A DNA stretch of 64,000 nt, taken from positions 1-64,000 of the forward strand of contig JAFWGA010000062.1 in NCBI GenBank assembly GCA_017515325.1, given 5' to 3'. The translations under genes and the position numbers were made by a program. Below the pieces are notes generated by a model. The model searched no databases. It worked only from the letters and a program-made list of their open reading frames with translations, and was not told the origin of the DNA. The DNA comes from Blautia sp. Lineage in GTDB: Bacteria; Bacillota; Clostridia; Lachnospirales; Lachnospiraceae. Positions 26,213 through 35,628 of the stretch are shown here, piece after piece (the stretch's first letter is position 1; every line of letters begins with the position of its first letter).

Positions 26213-26296
26213 TTCTTTTATCGTAAATTCGTGTACGTACAGTAAGTTTGCTGCGAGAAGCCACCGTTCTTTGGATAGTTGTTTGGAGGTATGCAT

Positions 26297-26701
26297 ATGA
26301 AATACAGAATTCTTGATGGTAAGGAAACAATGGATATTCAGGATATCATCAGACTTCTGAAGTCCACATACTGGGCCAGCCAGCGGTCAGATGAGCAAAT
26401 CGAGAAATCTGTTCTCAATTCATCGTGCTACGGAGTATATCTGGAGGATGAAGAAAAACTGGTTGGTTTTGGAAGGGTGATCAGTGATTATGCCACAACT
26501 TATTACCTTTGTGACGTAGTGATCGATACGGAATATCAGCATAATGGACTCGGTACGGCATTGGTATCCTATATTGAGTCATTGCCGGAATATGCCGGGC
26601 TTCGCGGGATTCTGATTACAAGGGATGCTCATAGCCTGTACAGGAGGTTTGGTTACGAGGTATTGGATGGCAGGGTCATGGTCAGGAATCTGAATTGTTG
26701 A
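26297..26701 (+). CDS. GNAT family N-acetyltransferase
   Basis: 134 residues. The GNAT core is clear: GFGRVISDY, YLCDVVIDTEYQHNGLGTAL (the acetyl-CoA loop has the pattern Q..GlGtaL) and LYRRFGYEV near the end. The second ATG of the pair at 26291/26297 is chosen because GGAGG lies seven bases before it. The substrate is unknown. Confidence 0.87.
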   Translation: MKYRILDGKETMDIQDIIRLLKSTYWASQRSDEQIEKSVLNSSCYGVYLEDEEKLVGFGRVISDYATTYYLCDVVIDTEYQHNGLGTALVSYIESLPEYAGLRGILITRDAHSLYRRFGYEVLDGRVMVRNLNC

Positions 26702-26719
26702 TAGAAGGGGGGCTTTGAC

Positions 26720-27391
26720 ATGGATTCAATACTCTTCAGGCAGGCACTGATAAAGTTCTTCGCAGGCCTGTTAATTGTTGGTTTATTGCTTTTCATTCCG
26801 GCAGGATCATTTGCTTACTGGCAGGCGTGGCTGTTGATCGGAATTCTCTTTATTCCAATGTTCACCGCCGGACTTGTCATGATGAAGAAAAGCCCTGATC
26901 TGCTTCGCAAAAGGCTGAATGTGAAAGAGGAACAAAACGAGCAGAAAAAAGTTGTCCTTCTGAGTGGTTTGATGTTCCTGGCGGCGTTTATCGTTGCCGG
27001 TCTTAATTTCCGTTTCAAGTGGATTACACTGCCAGACGGGATATCATATGCTGCCGCAGCTGTTTTTCTGATTGCTTATGTGCTGTATGCGGAGGTGCTC
27101 AGGGAAAATGCATATCTCTCCCGGACTGTAGAGGTACAGGAGAACCAAAAGGTCGTTGATACCGGATTATATGGAATCGTTCGTCATCCCATGTATATGA
27201 GTACACTGCTCCTTTTTCTTTCCATGCCTCTGGTTCTGGGATCGGTGATTTCGTTCGTGATTCTGTTACTGTATATTCCGATCATCAATAAACGGATCCG
27301 TAATGAAGAACAGGTGCTGGAAGAAGGCCTGGAGGGATATACGGATTATGAGAAACGGGTCAGATACAGAGTGATTCCCTTTGTATGGTGA
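26720..27391 (+). CDS. Isoprenylcysteine carboxyl methyltransferase-like membrane protein
   Basis: 223 residues with about five membrane helices. The C-terminal third has the ICMT/PEMT pattern GIVRHPMYMS, then RIRNEEQVLEE and YTDYEKRVRYRVIPF. The RHPxY and the E.. pair are the residues that bind S-adenosylmethionine in this superfamily. In bacteria the methyl acceptor is usually unknown. It lies 18 bases after the GNAT gene and is probably cotranscribed. Confidence 0.85.
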   Translation: MDSILFRQALIKFFAGLLIVGLLLFIPAGSFAYWQAWLLIGILFIPMFTAGLVMMKKSPDLLRKRLNVKEEQNEQKKVVLLSGLMFLAAFIVAGLNFRFKWITLPDGISYAAAAVFLIAYVLYAEVLRENAYLSRTVEVQENQKVVDTGLYGIVRHPMYMSTLLLFLSMPLVLGSVISFVILLLYIPIINKRIRNEEQVLEEGLEGYTDYEKRVRYRVIPFVW

Positions 27392-27448
27392 GGGAATAGG
27401 ATAGAAGAATGATATAGCCGGTAAATCAGGATGAAAGAGGTTGTTGCC

Positions 27449-28000
27449 ATGAAAAAGAAGAAGCTGTTTGATGAGATCCCATATCTTGAGGGAGAACGGA
27501 TTATTCTCAGAAGAATTACGGAAAAAGATCGTGATGCTCTCCTGGAGATGGCTCACAGTAATATTATCTACCGTTATGAGCCGACATATCTCCTTGAACA
27601 GCAATATACAGATATGGATCAGCTGTTACACGATCTCTATGGGGAGTACTTTGAGAAGAAACAGAATCTGTTTCTTGGCGTATTTCTCAGGGATAATACG
27701 TCAGAGCTCTGTGGGCTGGCAGAGTTTTATGATTATCGAGACCATATTCATATGGTCTGTATTGGGGCACGCCTACGGGAGAAGTACTGGAAAAGTGGTA
27801 TTGGGACGGAGGTCGCAAAACTAATGGTTGATTATCTTTTCAAGGAGACTGACATAGAAATCATTACAGCAAGTACAATGGTTGATAATAAAGCGTCAGC
27901 CCATGTGCTCGAGAAAAACGGCTTCATGACGACGAACAGCATCCACAAAGAAGACTGGGGCTACGCTGAATCTACGGACGCCTATCGCTGGTTCCTGTAA
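27449..28000 (+). CDS. GNAT acetyltransferase, RimJ/RimL-like
   Basis: 183 residues from the second ATG (27449), after AGAGG. PYLEGERIILRRITEKDRDA is the usual opening of RimJ/RimL-like acetyltransferases. The CoA loop is REKYWKSGIGTEVAKLM, and the end has SAHVLEKNGF. Relatives acetylate protein N-termini, antibiotics or amines. Its target is unknown. Confidence 0.85.
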   Translation: MKKKKLFDEIPYLEGERIILRRITEKDRDALLEMAHSNIIYRYEPTYLLEQQYTDMDQLLHDLYGEYFEKKQNLFLGVFLRDNTSELCGLAEFYDYRDHIHMVCIGARLREKYWKSGIGTEVAKLMVDYLFKETDIEIITASTMVDNKASAHVLEKNGFMTTNSIHKEDWGYAESTDAYRWFL

Positions 28001-28216
28001 GCTGCGGCATGCCGGTAACCTTCAGAATGAAATCAAAGCAGACCGGTCTTCCCGAGGAAAAGAAGGCATTGACAAAGATAGCGCGGCCGCATCGTTAGAA
28101 ATGGCTGCGCTATATCTGTCAGATGCCATTTTTCATTCATTCCTTGCAGGATTCGTTGATCAACGAGCCGGAAGGGAATACAGAAAATATATCGTAACAG
28201 GAGATTATAAGGGAAT

Positions 28217-29515
28217 ATGGAGTATGGTACAAAACTTTTTTCGGACACACTGATTAAGGGGGCTAAGGATTATCCGGACAGACCGGCTGTTACGTGCGGG
28301 GACCAGACAGTAACATACGGCCAGCTGAAGCTTGCGGCGGATCATTGTGCCGTAAAACTGGTCCGGGCAGGCTTTCAAAAAGGCGATAAGGTAATTCTCT
28401 GGGGATTTAACGGGATTGAATGGTTGGCTGCATTCTTCGGCATTGTCCAGGCAGGAGGTGTTGCTGCCCTGATGAATTACGGGCTTCAGGCAGCCGATGT
28501 CAGTGCGCTTACAAAAATGGTGGATGCCTCATGGGGGGTGATCGGCGGGAATACCGTCAGTATTACCAGCAAGGAAGCAGCTGCCAGGGCTCTGACAGAC
28601 GGTGGAGTACCCATGCACCATGTTTTTCCGGTTGCAGCATTTGCAGAACCGGATGCATTTGTGCCTCTTTCCGGAGAAGAACAGAAAATCCTGGATGAAG
28701 CTCTTACAAGAAATGGGCCTCGGGATTCCCAGGTCATCATATATACCACCGGAACCACATCCATTCCGAAGGCGGTGCTGCAGTCTTCGTATTCTGTTCT
28801 GAGTAATGTAGAAGGCTGTGTGGAATTGGTTGGAAAAAATATCGGCACTTCCCTTTGTCTGGCGCTGCCCTTGTTCCACAGTTACGGCCTGATGGTTGCC
28901 AATGTTTATCTGGCTATGGGACGCCACATATTCCTTACGCCGCTGCTGAAACCGGATACACTGCTGCAGATGATCTATCTGAATAAAATTACCGATATGT
29001 GTTCGGTTGGTGCGATTTACGGGATGCTGATGGCCATGCCGGAATTTGAGGAGAAGCTTTGCGGGCAGTTGAAGTTGTGCATCGTGGGCGGAAGCTTTAC
29101 GACACCGGTGGAGATGATGCGGTTTGAGGGGCTTCTCGGCGGTGGAAAGCTGATCTGTGGCTATGGACAGACGGAGTGCTCGCCGGTGATCACGGTGGAA
29201 ACATATGATGAACCGCTTGAGAAAAGAGCCATTTCCGTCGGGCGCAGTCTTCCCAATCATGAAGTCCGTATCTGGAATGAGGGGAAAGGATTCGCACCAC
29301 AGGGCGAGATCGGCGAGATCGTTGTTAAGGGACCGAGTCTGATGAACGGGTATTACGGCCTTCCCGAGGAAAAACAGGTACTACTGCTTAAGTTATCTGT
29401 TTATCCTTCCTGTACAGACCATTCAGATTGCGGCTACGGGAAAACTGTTCCAGGGAAAGATCCTGCCGATCCTGTACGGGTTGTTCGTAATAGCAGAATG
29501 TTATTTCCTGATTGA
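28217..29515 (+). pseudogene. AMP-dependent acyl-CoA synthetase, truncated before the C-terminal lid
   Basis: The start follows AGGAG and AAGGG. The large domain is intact: IIYTTGTTSIPKAV (P-loop), GYGQTECSP (adenine motif), and EIVVKGPSLMNGYYGLPEEK. Directly after this, near base 29376, the similarity stops. The DGWLHTGD motif and the lid domain with the catalytic lysine are missing. The frame runs on through foreign sequence for about 46 codons. Acyl-CoA synthetases need the lid for both half reactions, so the product is probably inactive. Confidence 0.82.
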
Positions 29516-29678
29516 ACTGATTGAAAGGTACTGGCATATCAGTTTTGTAAAAATGAGGGGAAAAAAACTGGTCATCTTTACGGTATCCGTATGGATTGCC
29601 ACCTTGGCAATCGTAGCTTATGCATATCCCCGTATTGAAGAGTATGCAAATATCTGGAATGATTATCTGCTGCCATAA
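29376..29678 (+). pseudogene. C-terminal fragment of an unknown membrane protein
   Basis: In a different frame from the ligase, an open stretch reads YLFILPVQTIQIAATGKLFQ, then a helix ILYGLFVIAECYFLIELIER, a basic loop, a second helix VIFTVSVWIATLAIVAYAYP, and an acidic tail before the stop at 29678. It has no start. It begins just where the ligase similarity ends, so a deletion joined two genes here. I do not recognise the family. Confidence 0.5.
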
Positions 29679-29739
29679 TTGTTTGTTGGAAAATACCGGA
29701 TATGAGATTGGGAAGAGGAAGGCGCGGGAGGAGAAAAAG

Positions 29740-31098
29740 ATGAGGAAAAATGACAGAACGGAAGTTTTTGAGAGATTGCCGGTAGCTCATGCCATGATGG
29801 TTATGGCGATCCCTACCATTCTGAGCCAGCTTATTACGCTGATTTATAACCTGGCAGATACCTGGTTCATTGGTCTTACGAACAATCCCTATATGGTAGC
29901 GGCCTGTTCTCTGGTACTTCCGGCTTATATGGTTACCATTGTGATAGCGAATGTCTTTGGCGTAGGTGGCGGAACACTCGTCTCAAGGCTGCTTGGGATA
30001 AAGGATGATGCCGAGGCCGGAAAAGTCGTAGCTTGGAGCTTTTGGATGTGCCTTTGCTCTGCAGCCGTTTATTCCCTTGTCTGTCTGGGATTCATGAATC
30101 CTGTTCTCAAGCTCCTTGGAGCAAGCGAAAACACGATAGGCTTTGCCAGACAGTATATTTTGTTTGTTATCATAATCGGGGGCTCCTTTTCTGTCATGTC
30201 ATCCACGATGTCTTCCATGATCAGGAGCATTGGGTATTCCGGCAAAGCCTCCACAGGCCTTATGATCGGTGGGCTGTTAAATATTGCCCTTGATCCTCTG
30301 TTCATGTTCGTGATTCTCCCGGATGGGAAGCAGGTCATGGGCGCGGCTATTGCGACGATGCTCTCCAACATGGTTTCATTTGGATATTTCTTCATTACCT
30401 TCCGGAGTCTGAGGAAAAGTACGGTTCTGACATTCAGCACAAAGACCGGCCGCCCGAAGAAAAACTCTTTGCGGTCTATATTTGCGGTAGGGGTACCGGC
30501 TGCTCTTTCCCTTCTGCTTTTTGATATTACAAACATTGTCATCAACAGACTTTCGGCAGGACATGGAGACATCGAGCTCGCAGCCATAGGCATCGTCCTG
30601 AAAGCGGAAAGACTCCCGCTTAATACGGGGGTGGGCATTTGTCTTGGCATGATCCCGTTGATCGCTTACAATTATTCTGCCGGTAATTATCAGCGCATGA
30701 GAGAGGTTTTTAATTTTTCCAGGATGGTTGGGCTGGCGGTTTCGTTTGTCTGTGTTATCCTTTACCGTTTGTTGGCGGCTCAGATTATGGAGGTATTTAT
30801 CAGAGATCCGGCGACAGTGGCATTTGGCACAGAATTCCTGAAGGCCAGATGCTTTGCGACACCGATGATGTTCCTCTGCTTTTCGATGGTGCATTTCATG
30901 CAGGCTATCGGAAAAGGGAAGGAATCCTTCCTTCTGGCGGCAATCAGGCAGCTTGTTTTCAATATTCCGATTCTTTTCCTGATGAACCACCTGTTCGGAA
31001 TGAGTGGCATTGTGTGGACACAGCTCATCGCTGATTTTCTGACAGTCATGATGTCCTACCTCATTTATTTCCGGGTAAAGAGGAAAGAAGGAATCTGA
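29740..31098 (+). CDS. MATE family efflux transporter
   Basis: 452 residues with twelve membrane helices, the normal MATE size. It opens with LPVAHAMMVMAIPTILSQLI and has NLADTWFIG and GVGGGTLVSRLLG in the first bundle. These exporters use Na+ or H+ gradients to expel cationic drugs or metabolites. ATG at 29740 is chosen over an upstream in-frame TTG at 29620 because GGAGG lies nine bases before it. A terminator follows. Confidence 0.93.
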   Translation: MRKNDRTEVFERLPVAHAMMVMAIPTILSQLITLIYNLADTWFIGLTNNPYMVAACSLVLPAYMVTIVIANVFGVGGGTLVSRLLGIKDDAEAGKVVAWSFWMCLCSAAVYSLVCLGFMNPVLKLLGASENTIGFARQYILFVIIIGGSFSVMSSTMSSMIRSIGYSGKASTGLMIGGLLNIALDPLFMFVILPDGKQVMGAAIATMLSNMVSFGYFFITFRSLRKSTVLTFSTKTGRPKKNSLRSIFAVGVPAALSLLLFDITNIVINRLSAGHGDIELAAIGIVLKAERLPLNTGVGICLGMIPLIAYNYSAGNYQRMREVFNFSRMVGLAVSFVCVILYRLLAAQIMEVFIRDPATVAFGTEFLKARCFATPMMFLCFSMVHFMQAIGKGKESFLLAAIRQLVFNIPILFLMNHLFGMSGIVWTQLIADFLTVMMSYLIYFRVKRKEGI

Positions 31099-31114
31099 CC
31101 CGGACAGGAGAAAA

Positions 31115-31163
31115 GCAAAGGGCACAAGACGGTTTTTCCGGGTCTTATGCCCTTTGCCTTTTT
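31115..31163 (+). terminator. Terminator after the MATE gene
   Basis: GCAAAGGGCACAAGAC (31115-31130) pairs with GTCTTATGCCCTTTGC (31142-31157), followed by a T-rich run to 31163. On the minus strand the same stem is followed by TTTTC, so it may also serve the convergent diguanylate cyclase gene. Confidence 0.88.
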
Positions 31164-31241
31164 TCTCAGAGCCGCGCCTTCTGCCGTCACTGGAGAACAC
31201 AAATGCACAGATGTTACGGCGCAGGAAATTTCAGGAATTCA

Positions 31242-32429
31242 TCATTCTCTCGTCTTCGTACGGCGTTCCCTTCGTCTGTCATGGCCTGCCTTACGGTAGT
31301 ATTCCGCCTTGGCGACATACATAGCCCGATCTGCTTCCTGAACCAGTTGTTCCGCAGTAATGCCGGGATTAGCCTTTGCCAGAGCATAACCTGATGCCAG
31401 ATTCAACTGGCTGACGTTTTTTCCATGCCAGTTTTTTGTCTCTGCATCCAACCGCAGAAGGATCTGATCAGCCTCTGCGGCAGGCATTTCTTCCGACAGC
31501 ACGACAAATTCATCACCGCCCGTGCGATAGCATCGACCTTTGCCGTAAAAAACCTTTTCAATACAGTGCGCAGCACCACAGATCAGTTCATCGCCTGCGT
31601 CGTGTCCGAGACGATCATTTACGGTCTTTAGTCCGTTGATATCGATGGTAAATGCGGCAAAGTTTTCCGGAAGTATTCCGGCAATTTCATAGCGCCTCAG
31701 CATAGTAGAGTATGCCATTCTGCTGAATACGCCTGTCAGTGAATCCGTGTCTATTCTGATCTGCTGTTCCATCAGGTACTCATCCGCTGCCAGCTGGGTG
31801 TATTCAGAATAGTGAATAAACATCAGAGCGGCAGCAAGAGTCATTGCTATATAAGCTGTTCTGTTTCCCGAAGGCAGCAGCTCCTGTATAAAGACCCCGG
31901 TTATCACCAACAGCATGATTGAGTATAAGGAATGGTGATTCTGTCGGCGGAATAACCGGCCATAAATCATGAACTGGATTACGACCAGTATGATGACGGC
32001 GATACAAATGACCATATAAATGATATATAATGAGCCATGAGAATAATGATTCTGATCATCGATCTGAATCATCCAGCCATTGCAGGCAGCCAGCAGCTGA
32101 AACACAATATTTGCGGCAAGGATACCATACAAGGTCTTCTGCCACCTGTTGTGTATATGCATCTGCAAAACAAATGCGCTGCCAGCCATTGGAGTAAGGA
32201 TATAGTCTGCACATTTTGCCAGCTGTAACATCCACTTGGGCGCATCCGTAATGCCGCCAATCTGAATGGCAGACCACTCTGCCAATGCTGAAACGGCAAT
32301 CAGCAGATATGTCAGGTAAAACAGACGCTTGTCAGTGTGGGAGAGCCTGTCATTTTCATGAATTAAAATACTGAGAGCTCCGAGTGCCATCCAGGACAAC
32401 ACAATAATCGAAGTATAGTAGCTGAGCAA
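31242..32429 (-). CDS. Membrane-bound diguanylate cyclase
   Basis: 395 residues. Seven or so helices fill residues 1-205, then a short linker (EYTQLAADEYLMEQQI) leads to a GGDEF domain: DSLTGVFSRMAY, DINGLKTVNDRLGH, and RTGGDEFVVL with the active site intact. There is no obvious RxxD inhibitory site. The membrane part resembles the multi-helix sensor region of clostridial diguanylate cyclases. It should make c-di-GMP in response to a membrane or external cue. Confidence 0.92.
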   Translation of the reverse strand: MLSYYTSIIVLSWMALGALSILIHENDRLSHTDKRLFYLTYLLIAVSALAEWSAIQIGGITDAPKWMLQLAKCADYILTPMAGSAFVLQMHIHNRWQKTLYGILAANIVFQLLAACNGWMIQIDDQNHYSHGSLYIIYMVICIAVIILVVIQFMIYGRLFRRQNHHSLYSIMLLVITGVFIQELLPSGNRTAYIAMTLAAALMFIHYSEYTQLAADEYLMEQQIRIDTDSLTGVFSRMAYSTMLRRYEIAGILPENFAAFTIDINGLKTVNDRLGHDAGDELICGAAHCIEKVFYGKGRCYRTGGDEFVVLSEEMPAAEADQILLRLDAETKNWHGKNVSQLNLASGYALAKANPGITAEQLVQEADRAMYVAKAEYYRKAGHDRRRERRTKTRE

Positions 32430-32648
32430 TGCTGATTCCTCTCTAAAATATCTGTTCGAATGATACCGGAAAGGTGAAGAATGACGAAAATCATAACGAT
32501 GATCAAACTTTCGCTGTTATGTATTATGGTACATCGCCGAAGATTTTTCAATAGAATATTCCAGATTGGTACAAAATCTGTTGGCTTCATCCTTATATGC
32601 CAGGGCTTCGGAAAGTAGTATCGCCAAACAGAGAAATGGATTGAGAAC
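32430..32648. other. Intergenic region upstream of two divergent genes
   Basis: A+T-rich region between the diguanylate cyclase start and the amino acid transporter promoter. I see no gene in it. Confidence 0.4.
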
Positions 32649-32814
32649 TTGCACAGGCAGGTGAATTGTGCTATAGTAGGACTGTAACGTATTAGTGAAG
32701 CAGAGCGACGCCGTTGAAGAACGGACACTGATACGGGAAAACCGAAAATGATGCATATGGAATAGCCCAAGAGAGGGAGAATACGTATGCATCTCCTGAA
32801 AAAAGGAGGGTATA
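32649..32814 (+). promoter_or_regulatory. Promoter and structured 5' leader of the amino acid ABC transporter
   Basis: TTGCAC (32649-32654), 17 bases, then TATAGT (32672-32677) give a good promoter. The leader of about 130 bases contains several hairpins: CCGTT-GAAG-AACGG, CGG-GAAAA-CCG, GATGCATA (near 32752) pairing with TATGCATC (near 32787), and CTCCT pairing with AGGAG of the ribosome site. The last stem would hide the Shine-Dalgarno sequence and compete with the GATGCATA pairing. This looks like a cis-acting RNA switch or leader, but I cannot match it to a named riboswitch class. Confidence 0.5.
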
Positions 32815-33747
32815 ATGAGTTTATTTAAATGGACAAAGAGAATAACAGGTCTGCTTCTGGCTGGTATCATGGTGCTGGGAAGCGCTTTCAGTGTAGCAGC
32901 GGAAGATACGGCCAATGCCGTAGCCCTTGACAAGGAAGCCTATGACAGCCTGGTTGCATCCGGCCCTGTGGCGGACGAGGCCCTGATCGAGGCAAACAGC
33001 TGGGCAGCTGCTGTCAAGGATGCCGGTATACTGCGCGTGGGAGCTGTACGCACATCATTCCTTTTCAGCCAGATGGACGAAACTGACGAAGCGGTTCGGG
33101 GGTTTGATGCCGGTCTGTTCCAGCTTCTGGCTAAGTATATTCTGGGAGACGAAAAGGCGTATGAGATTACCCAGGTAGATTCCAGCACCAGGGAGTCTGT
33201 CCTGCAAAGTGATCAGGTGGATGCCGTATTTGCCACCTATTCCATAACCGACAGCCGCAAGGAAGTGATTTCCTTTGCGGGACCCTATTACACCTCCAGA
33301 CAGGCTGTTCTGATCAAAGCCGGCAATGAGGAGATCACAGGTGTAGATGATCTGGCAGGAAAGGTTGTGGCGACCCAGTCCGGTTCCACCGGACCGGACA
33401 TTCTGGCTGAGTATGCACCGGAGGCTGTAGTAGAGGAGTTTGTCACAGACATTGAGGCCAGGACTGCCGTGGATCAGGGAAGAGTGGATGCTTATGTGAC
33501 GGACTACACCCTCCTGCTGAACGCGATTGTGAAAAATCCTGACAGCTATGAGATTGCCGGAGAAATGTTTGGCCCTGAGGATAATTATGGGATCGGTATG
33601 CCAAAGGACTCAGACGGGGTTGCTTTCGTCAATGATTTCCTTCGCGCTATTGAGGATGAAGGAATCTGGGAAGAACTCTGGATGGTCTGCCTGGGTGATC
33701 GTACCGGTATTGAAAAAGCGCCTGAAGCTCCGGTTGTAGAAGAATGA
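32815..33747 (+). CDS. Polar amino acid ABC transporter, solute-binding protein
   Basis: 310 residues with a signal peptide (cleavage near SVAAED) and no lipobox cysteine. The SBP_bac_3 fold shows GILRVGAVRTSFLFSQ, RGFDAGLFQLLAKYI, DAVFATYSITDSRKE, FAGPYYTSRQAVLIK, and DDLAGKVVATQSGSTGPDIL. The DxSx..R binding pattern suits glutamate, glutamine or a similar amino acid. Two permeases and an ATPase follow in order, so this is a complete importer. Confidence 0.92.
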   Translation: MSLFKWTKRITGLLLAGIMVLGSAFSVAAEDTANAVALDKEAYDSLVASGPVADEALIEANSWAAAVKDAGILRVGAVRTSFLFSQMDETDEAVRGFDAGLFQLLAKYILGDEKAYEITQVDSSTRESVLQSDQVDAVFATYSITDSRKEVISFAGPYYTSRQAVLIKAGNEEITGVDDLAGKVVATQSGSTGPDILAEYAPEAVVEEFVTDIEARTAVDQGRVDAYVTDYTLLLNAIVKNPDSYEIAGEMFGPEDNYGIGMPKDSDGVAFVNDFLRAIEDEGIWEELWMVCLGDRTGIEKAPEAPVVEE

Positions 33748-34046
33748 TTTCCTCTTCGGCAGAGTAGAAACTGCGTTTCTAGAGGCGACGTAGCTTGGCG
33801 TCTCGAATGACGCCGGTAAGTTCTGCATCTGAAAAGTGCTATCAAGCAGCATAACAGTCTGGCAGAAACAGATTTATGACAGAAGAGTGTGACAGTGAGA
33901 CGATGACAGTAGAAACGGTTTTCCCGGGAGGCAAAGCCCGGAACGAGGGAGCCGCTATGCTGTCCTTCTCACTGTCACCTTGTTTTATAGAAAACGAACA
34001 AATTCGTTTCCTATCATATGTGCGCATATTTGAAAGGGGAGTGATT
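33748..34046 (+). other. Structured 300-base spacer between binding protein and permease genes
   Basis: Contains TAGAAAC-TGC-GTTTCTA, GGCGTC (33797-33802) pairing with GACGCC, and GTGACAGTGAGA (33889-33900) pairing with TCTCACTGTCAC (33967-33978). No T run is strong. The hairpins probably reduce expression of the membrane genes relative to the binding protein. No protein is encoded here. Confidence 0.45.
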
Positions 34047-34706
34047 ATGAGCGTCAACGAACTTCTCTCACAGTACGGAGAACAATATCTGCAGGCTCTG
34101 CTGACCACCTGGAAGTTAACGGCTCTGGCTTTTTCGGCAGCTTTTGTGGTCGGCATCCTGGTTACGGTAATGCGTGTCAGTCCCATCAGGCCGCTGCGGG
34201 CAGCAGGAGAGCTGTATGTTCAGATCTTCCGCAATATTCCGGGAGCTTCTCTGCTGATGTTTTTGGTCTATGCCCTGCCGTATCTTTCCATTGTATGGTC
34301 CTACTTCCTTTGCGTGCTGATCGCTTCCTTTCTGATCCCTGCCGCTTTTTGCTCGGAATATCTGATGTCTGGCATCAATACCATCGATGTAGGACAGATT
34401 GAGGCGGCCAGATCCATAGGTATGACCTTTTCACAGACAATCCGTAAGGTTGTCATTCCACAGGCGCTTCGCTCCAGTGTGCTGCCGTTGACCAGTCTGA
34501 TGGTGGCAACCATGCTGACGACGGCGTTGGCCTCCCAGGTACCTATGAGACCCTATGATCTGACCGGGCTGGTGGCGCATATCAATACCCATGCGGTGGG
34601 CGGTGTCACAGCTTTCTTTATATCCGCTGTCCTATACTGCCTGACAGCGGTAGTCATCGGACGGGTGGGAAACTGGATTGACAAGAAGGTGAGGATACTG
34701 CGATGA
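34047..34706 (+). CDS. Amino acid ABC transporter permease 1
   Basis: 219 residues from the ATG at 34047, after AAAGGGGAG. Five helices with the His/Glu/Gln/Arg permease pattern: YLQALLTTWKLTALAFSAAF, VQIFRNIPGASLLMFLVY, and the EAA loop IEAARSIGMTFSQTIRKVVI that contacts the ATPase. The normal length is 210-230. It overlaps the next permease by four bases (ATGA). Confidence 0.92.
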   Translation: MSVNELLSQYGEQYLQALLTTWKLTALAFSAAFVVGILVTVMRVSPIRPLRAAGELYVQIFRNIPGASLLMFLVYALPYLSIVWSYFLCVLIASFLIPAAFCSEYLMSGINTIDVGQIEAARSIGMTFSQTIRKVVIPQALRSSVLPLTSLMVATMLTTALASQVPMRPYDLTGLVAHINTHAVGGVTAFFISAVLYCLTAVVIGRVGNWIDKKVRILR

Positions 34707-35533
34707 GTGGAAAAGTAATGACGGCTAAGGATGCTTTGTATGAACCTCCCGGCCCAAGGACAAAAAAGAAGATTCTGATCGGAACCGTGCTTTCTCTTTT
34801 GAGTTTTGCTTTCCTGCTTGCGCTGATGATCCGGCGATTTTATCTGACCGGTCAGCTGGATCCGAAATACTGGTTTTTCTTTGGGAGGCTCTCCACCTGG
34901 AGGTTTATTGCGAAAGGCCTGATCGGAACCGTGGAGGCTGCTTTTGCCGCGGGAGCCATGGCCTTTGCTGCTGGTTTTGCCATGATGCTGGGCCGCATCG
35001 GGAAAAGCCGTTTCCTGCGGTTTGCGGCGACGGTTCTGGTAGATTTTACCCGAGGGGTGCCCACGCTATTGTTTATCTATTTCTTCTTTTTGGTGGTACC
35101 TCAGTTTGGCTGGAAGCTTAGCGCTTTCTGGAAGATCACGTTACCGGTTGCGATCTCTGCCTCCGGGCTGGTTGCCGAGCAGCTTCGTTCCGGTGTGAAC
35201 GCTGTGCCAAAAGGACAGAGGGAAGCGGCTCTTTCTATTGGAATGACAGACAGACAGACTTTTTACAGAGTGATCTTTCCTCAGGCCATTCGATATGTGA
35301 TTCCATCCCTGATCGCGGAGATGGTCATTGTGTTTAAGGACACGACCTTTGCCTATGTGGTGAACTTCCCGGACCTGATGCAGAATGCTAAGGTGCTGAT
35401 TTCCAACTATGACGCCTTACTGTCGATCTATCTGGTGGTGGCGGTGATCTATATCCTGATCAATTACTCGCTGAACCGGCTTTCCACAAAAGCGGAAAAG
35501 CTCTTGTCCGGAAAACAGAAGCAGGGGAGCTGA
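34703..35533 (+). CDS. Amino acid ABC transporter permease 2
   Basis: 276 residues with an extra N-terminal helix before the conserved permease core: FIAKGLIGTVEAAFAAG, VDFTRGVPTLLFIYFFF and the EAA loop REAALSIGMTDRQTFYRVIF. Together with the preceding gene it forms a heterodimeric channel. Its start overlaps the previous stop, so translation is coupled. Confidence 0.92.
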   Translation: MSGKVMTAKDALYEPPGPRTKKKILIGTVLSLLSFAFLLALMIRRFYLTGQLDPKYWFFFGRLSTWRFIAKGLIGTVEAAFAAGAMAFAAGFAMMLGRIGKSRFLRFAATVLVDFTRGVPTLLFIYFFFLVVPQFGWKLSAFWKITLPVAISASGLVAEQLRSGVNAVPKGQREAALSIGMTDRQTFYRVIFPQAIRYVIPSLIAEMVIVFKDTTFAYVVNFPDLMQNAKVLISNYDALLSIYLVVAVIYILINYSLNRLSTKAEKLLSGKQKQGS

Positions 35534-35628
35534 TTCGTTTACCAGGCCGAATTTACGCTGCTGCATGCGGCGTGAATCCGCAGTAAAAATACAACGCGCA
35601 TAATAAGAAAGAATGGAACGATACAGAT

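Noticed and set aside
28071-28120. Hairpin between the GNAT and AMP-ligase genes as a terminator
   Set aside because: The stem (GATAGCGC/GCGCTATATC) is imperfect and lacks a T run, so I did not list it separately.
32684-32814. Known riboswitch class (glutamine, c-di-GMP, SAM, glycine) in the transporter leader
   Set aside because: I compared the conserved cores I remember and none fits; it is kept only as an unclassified leader.
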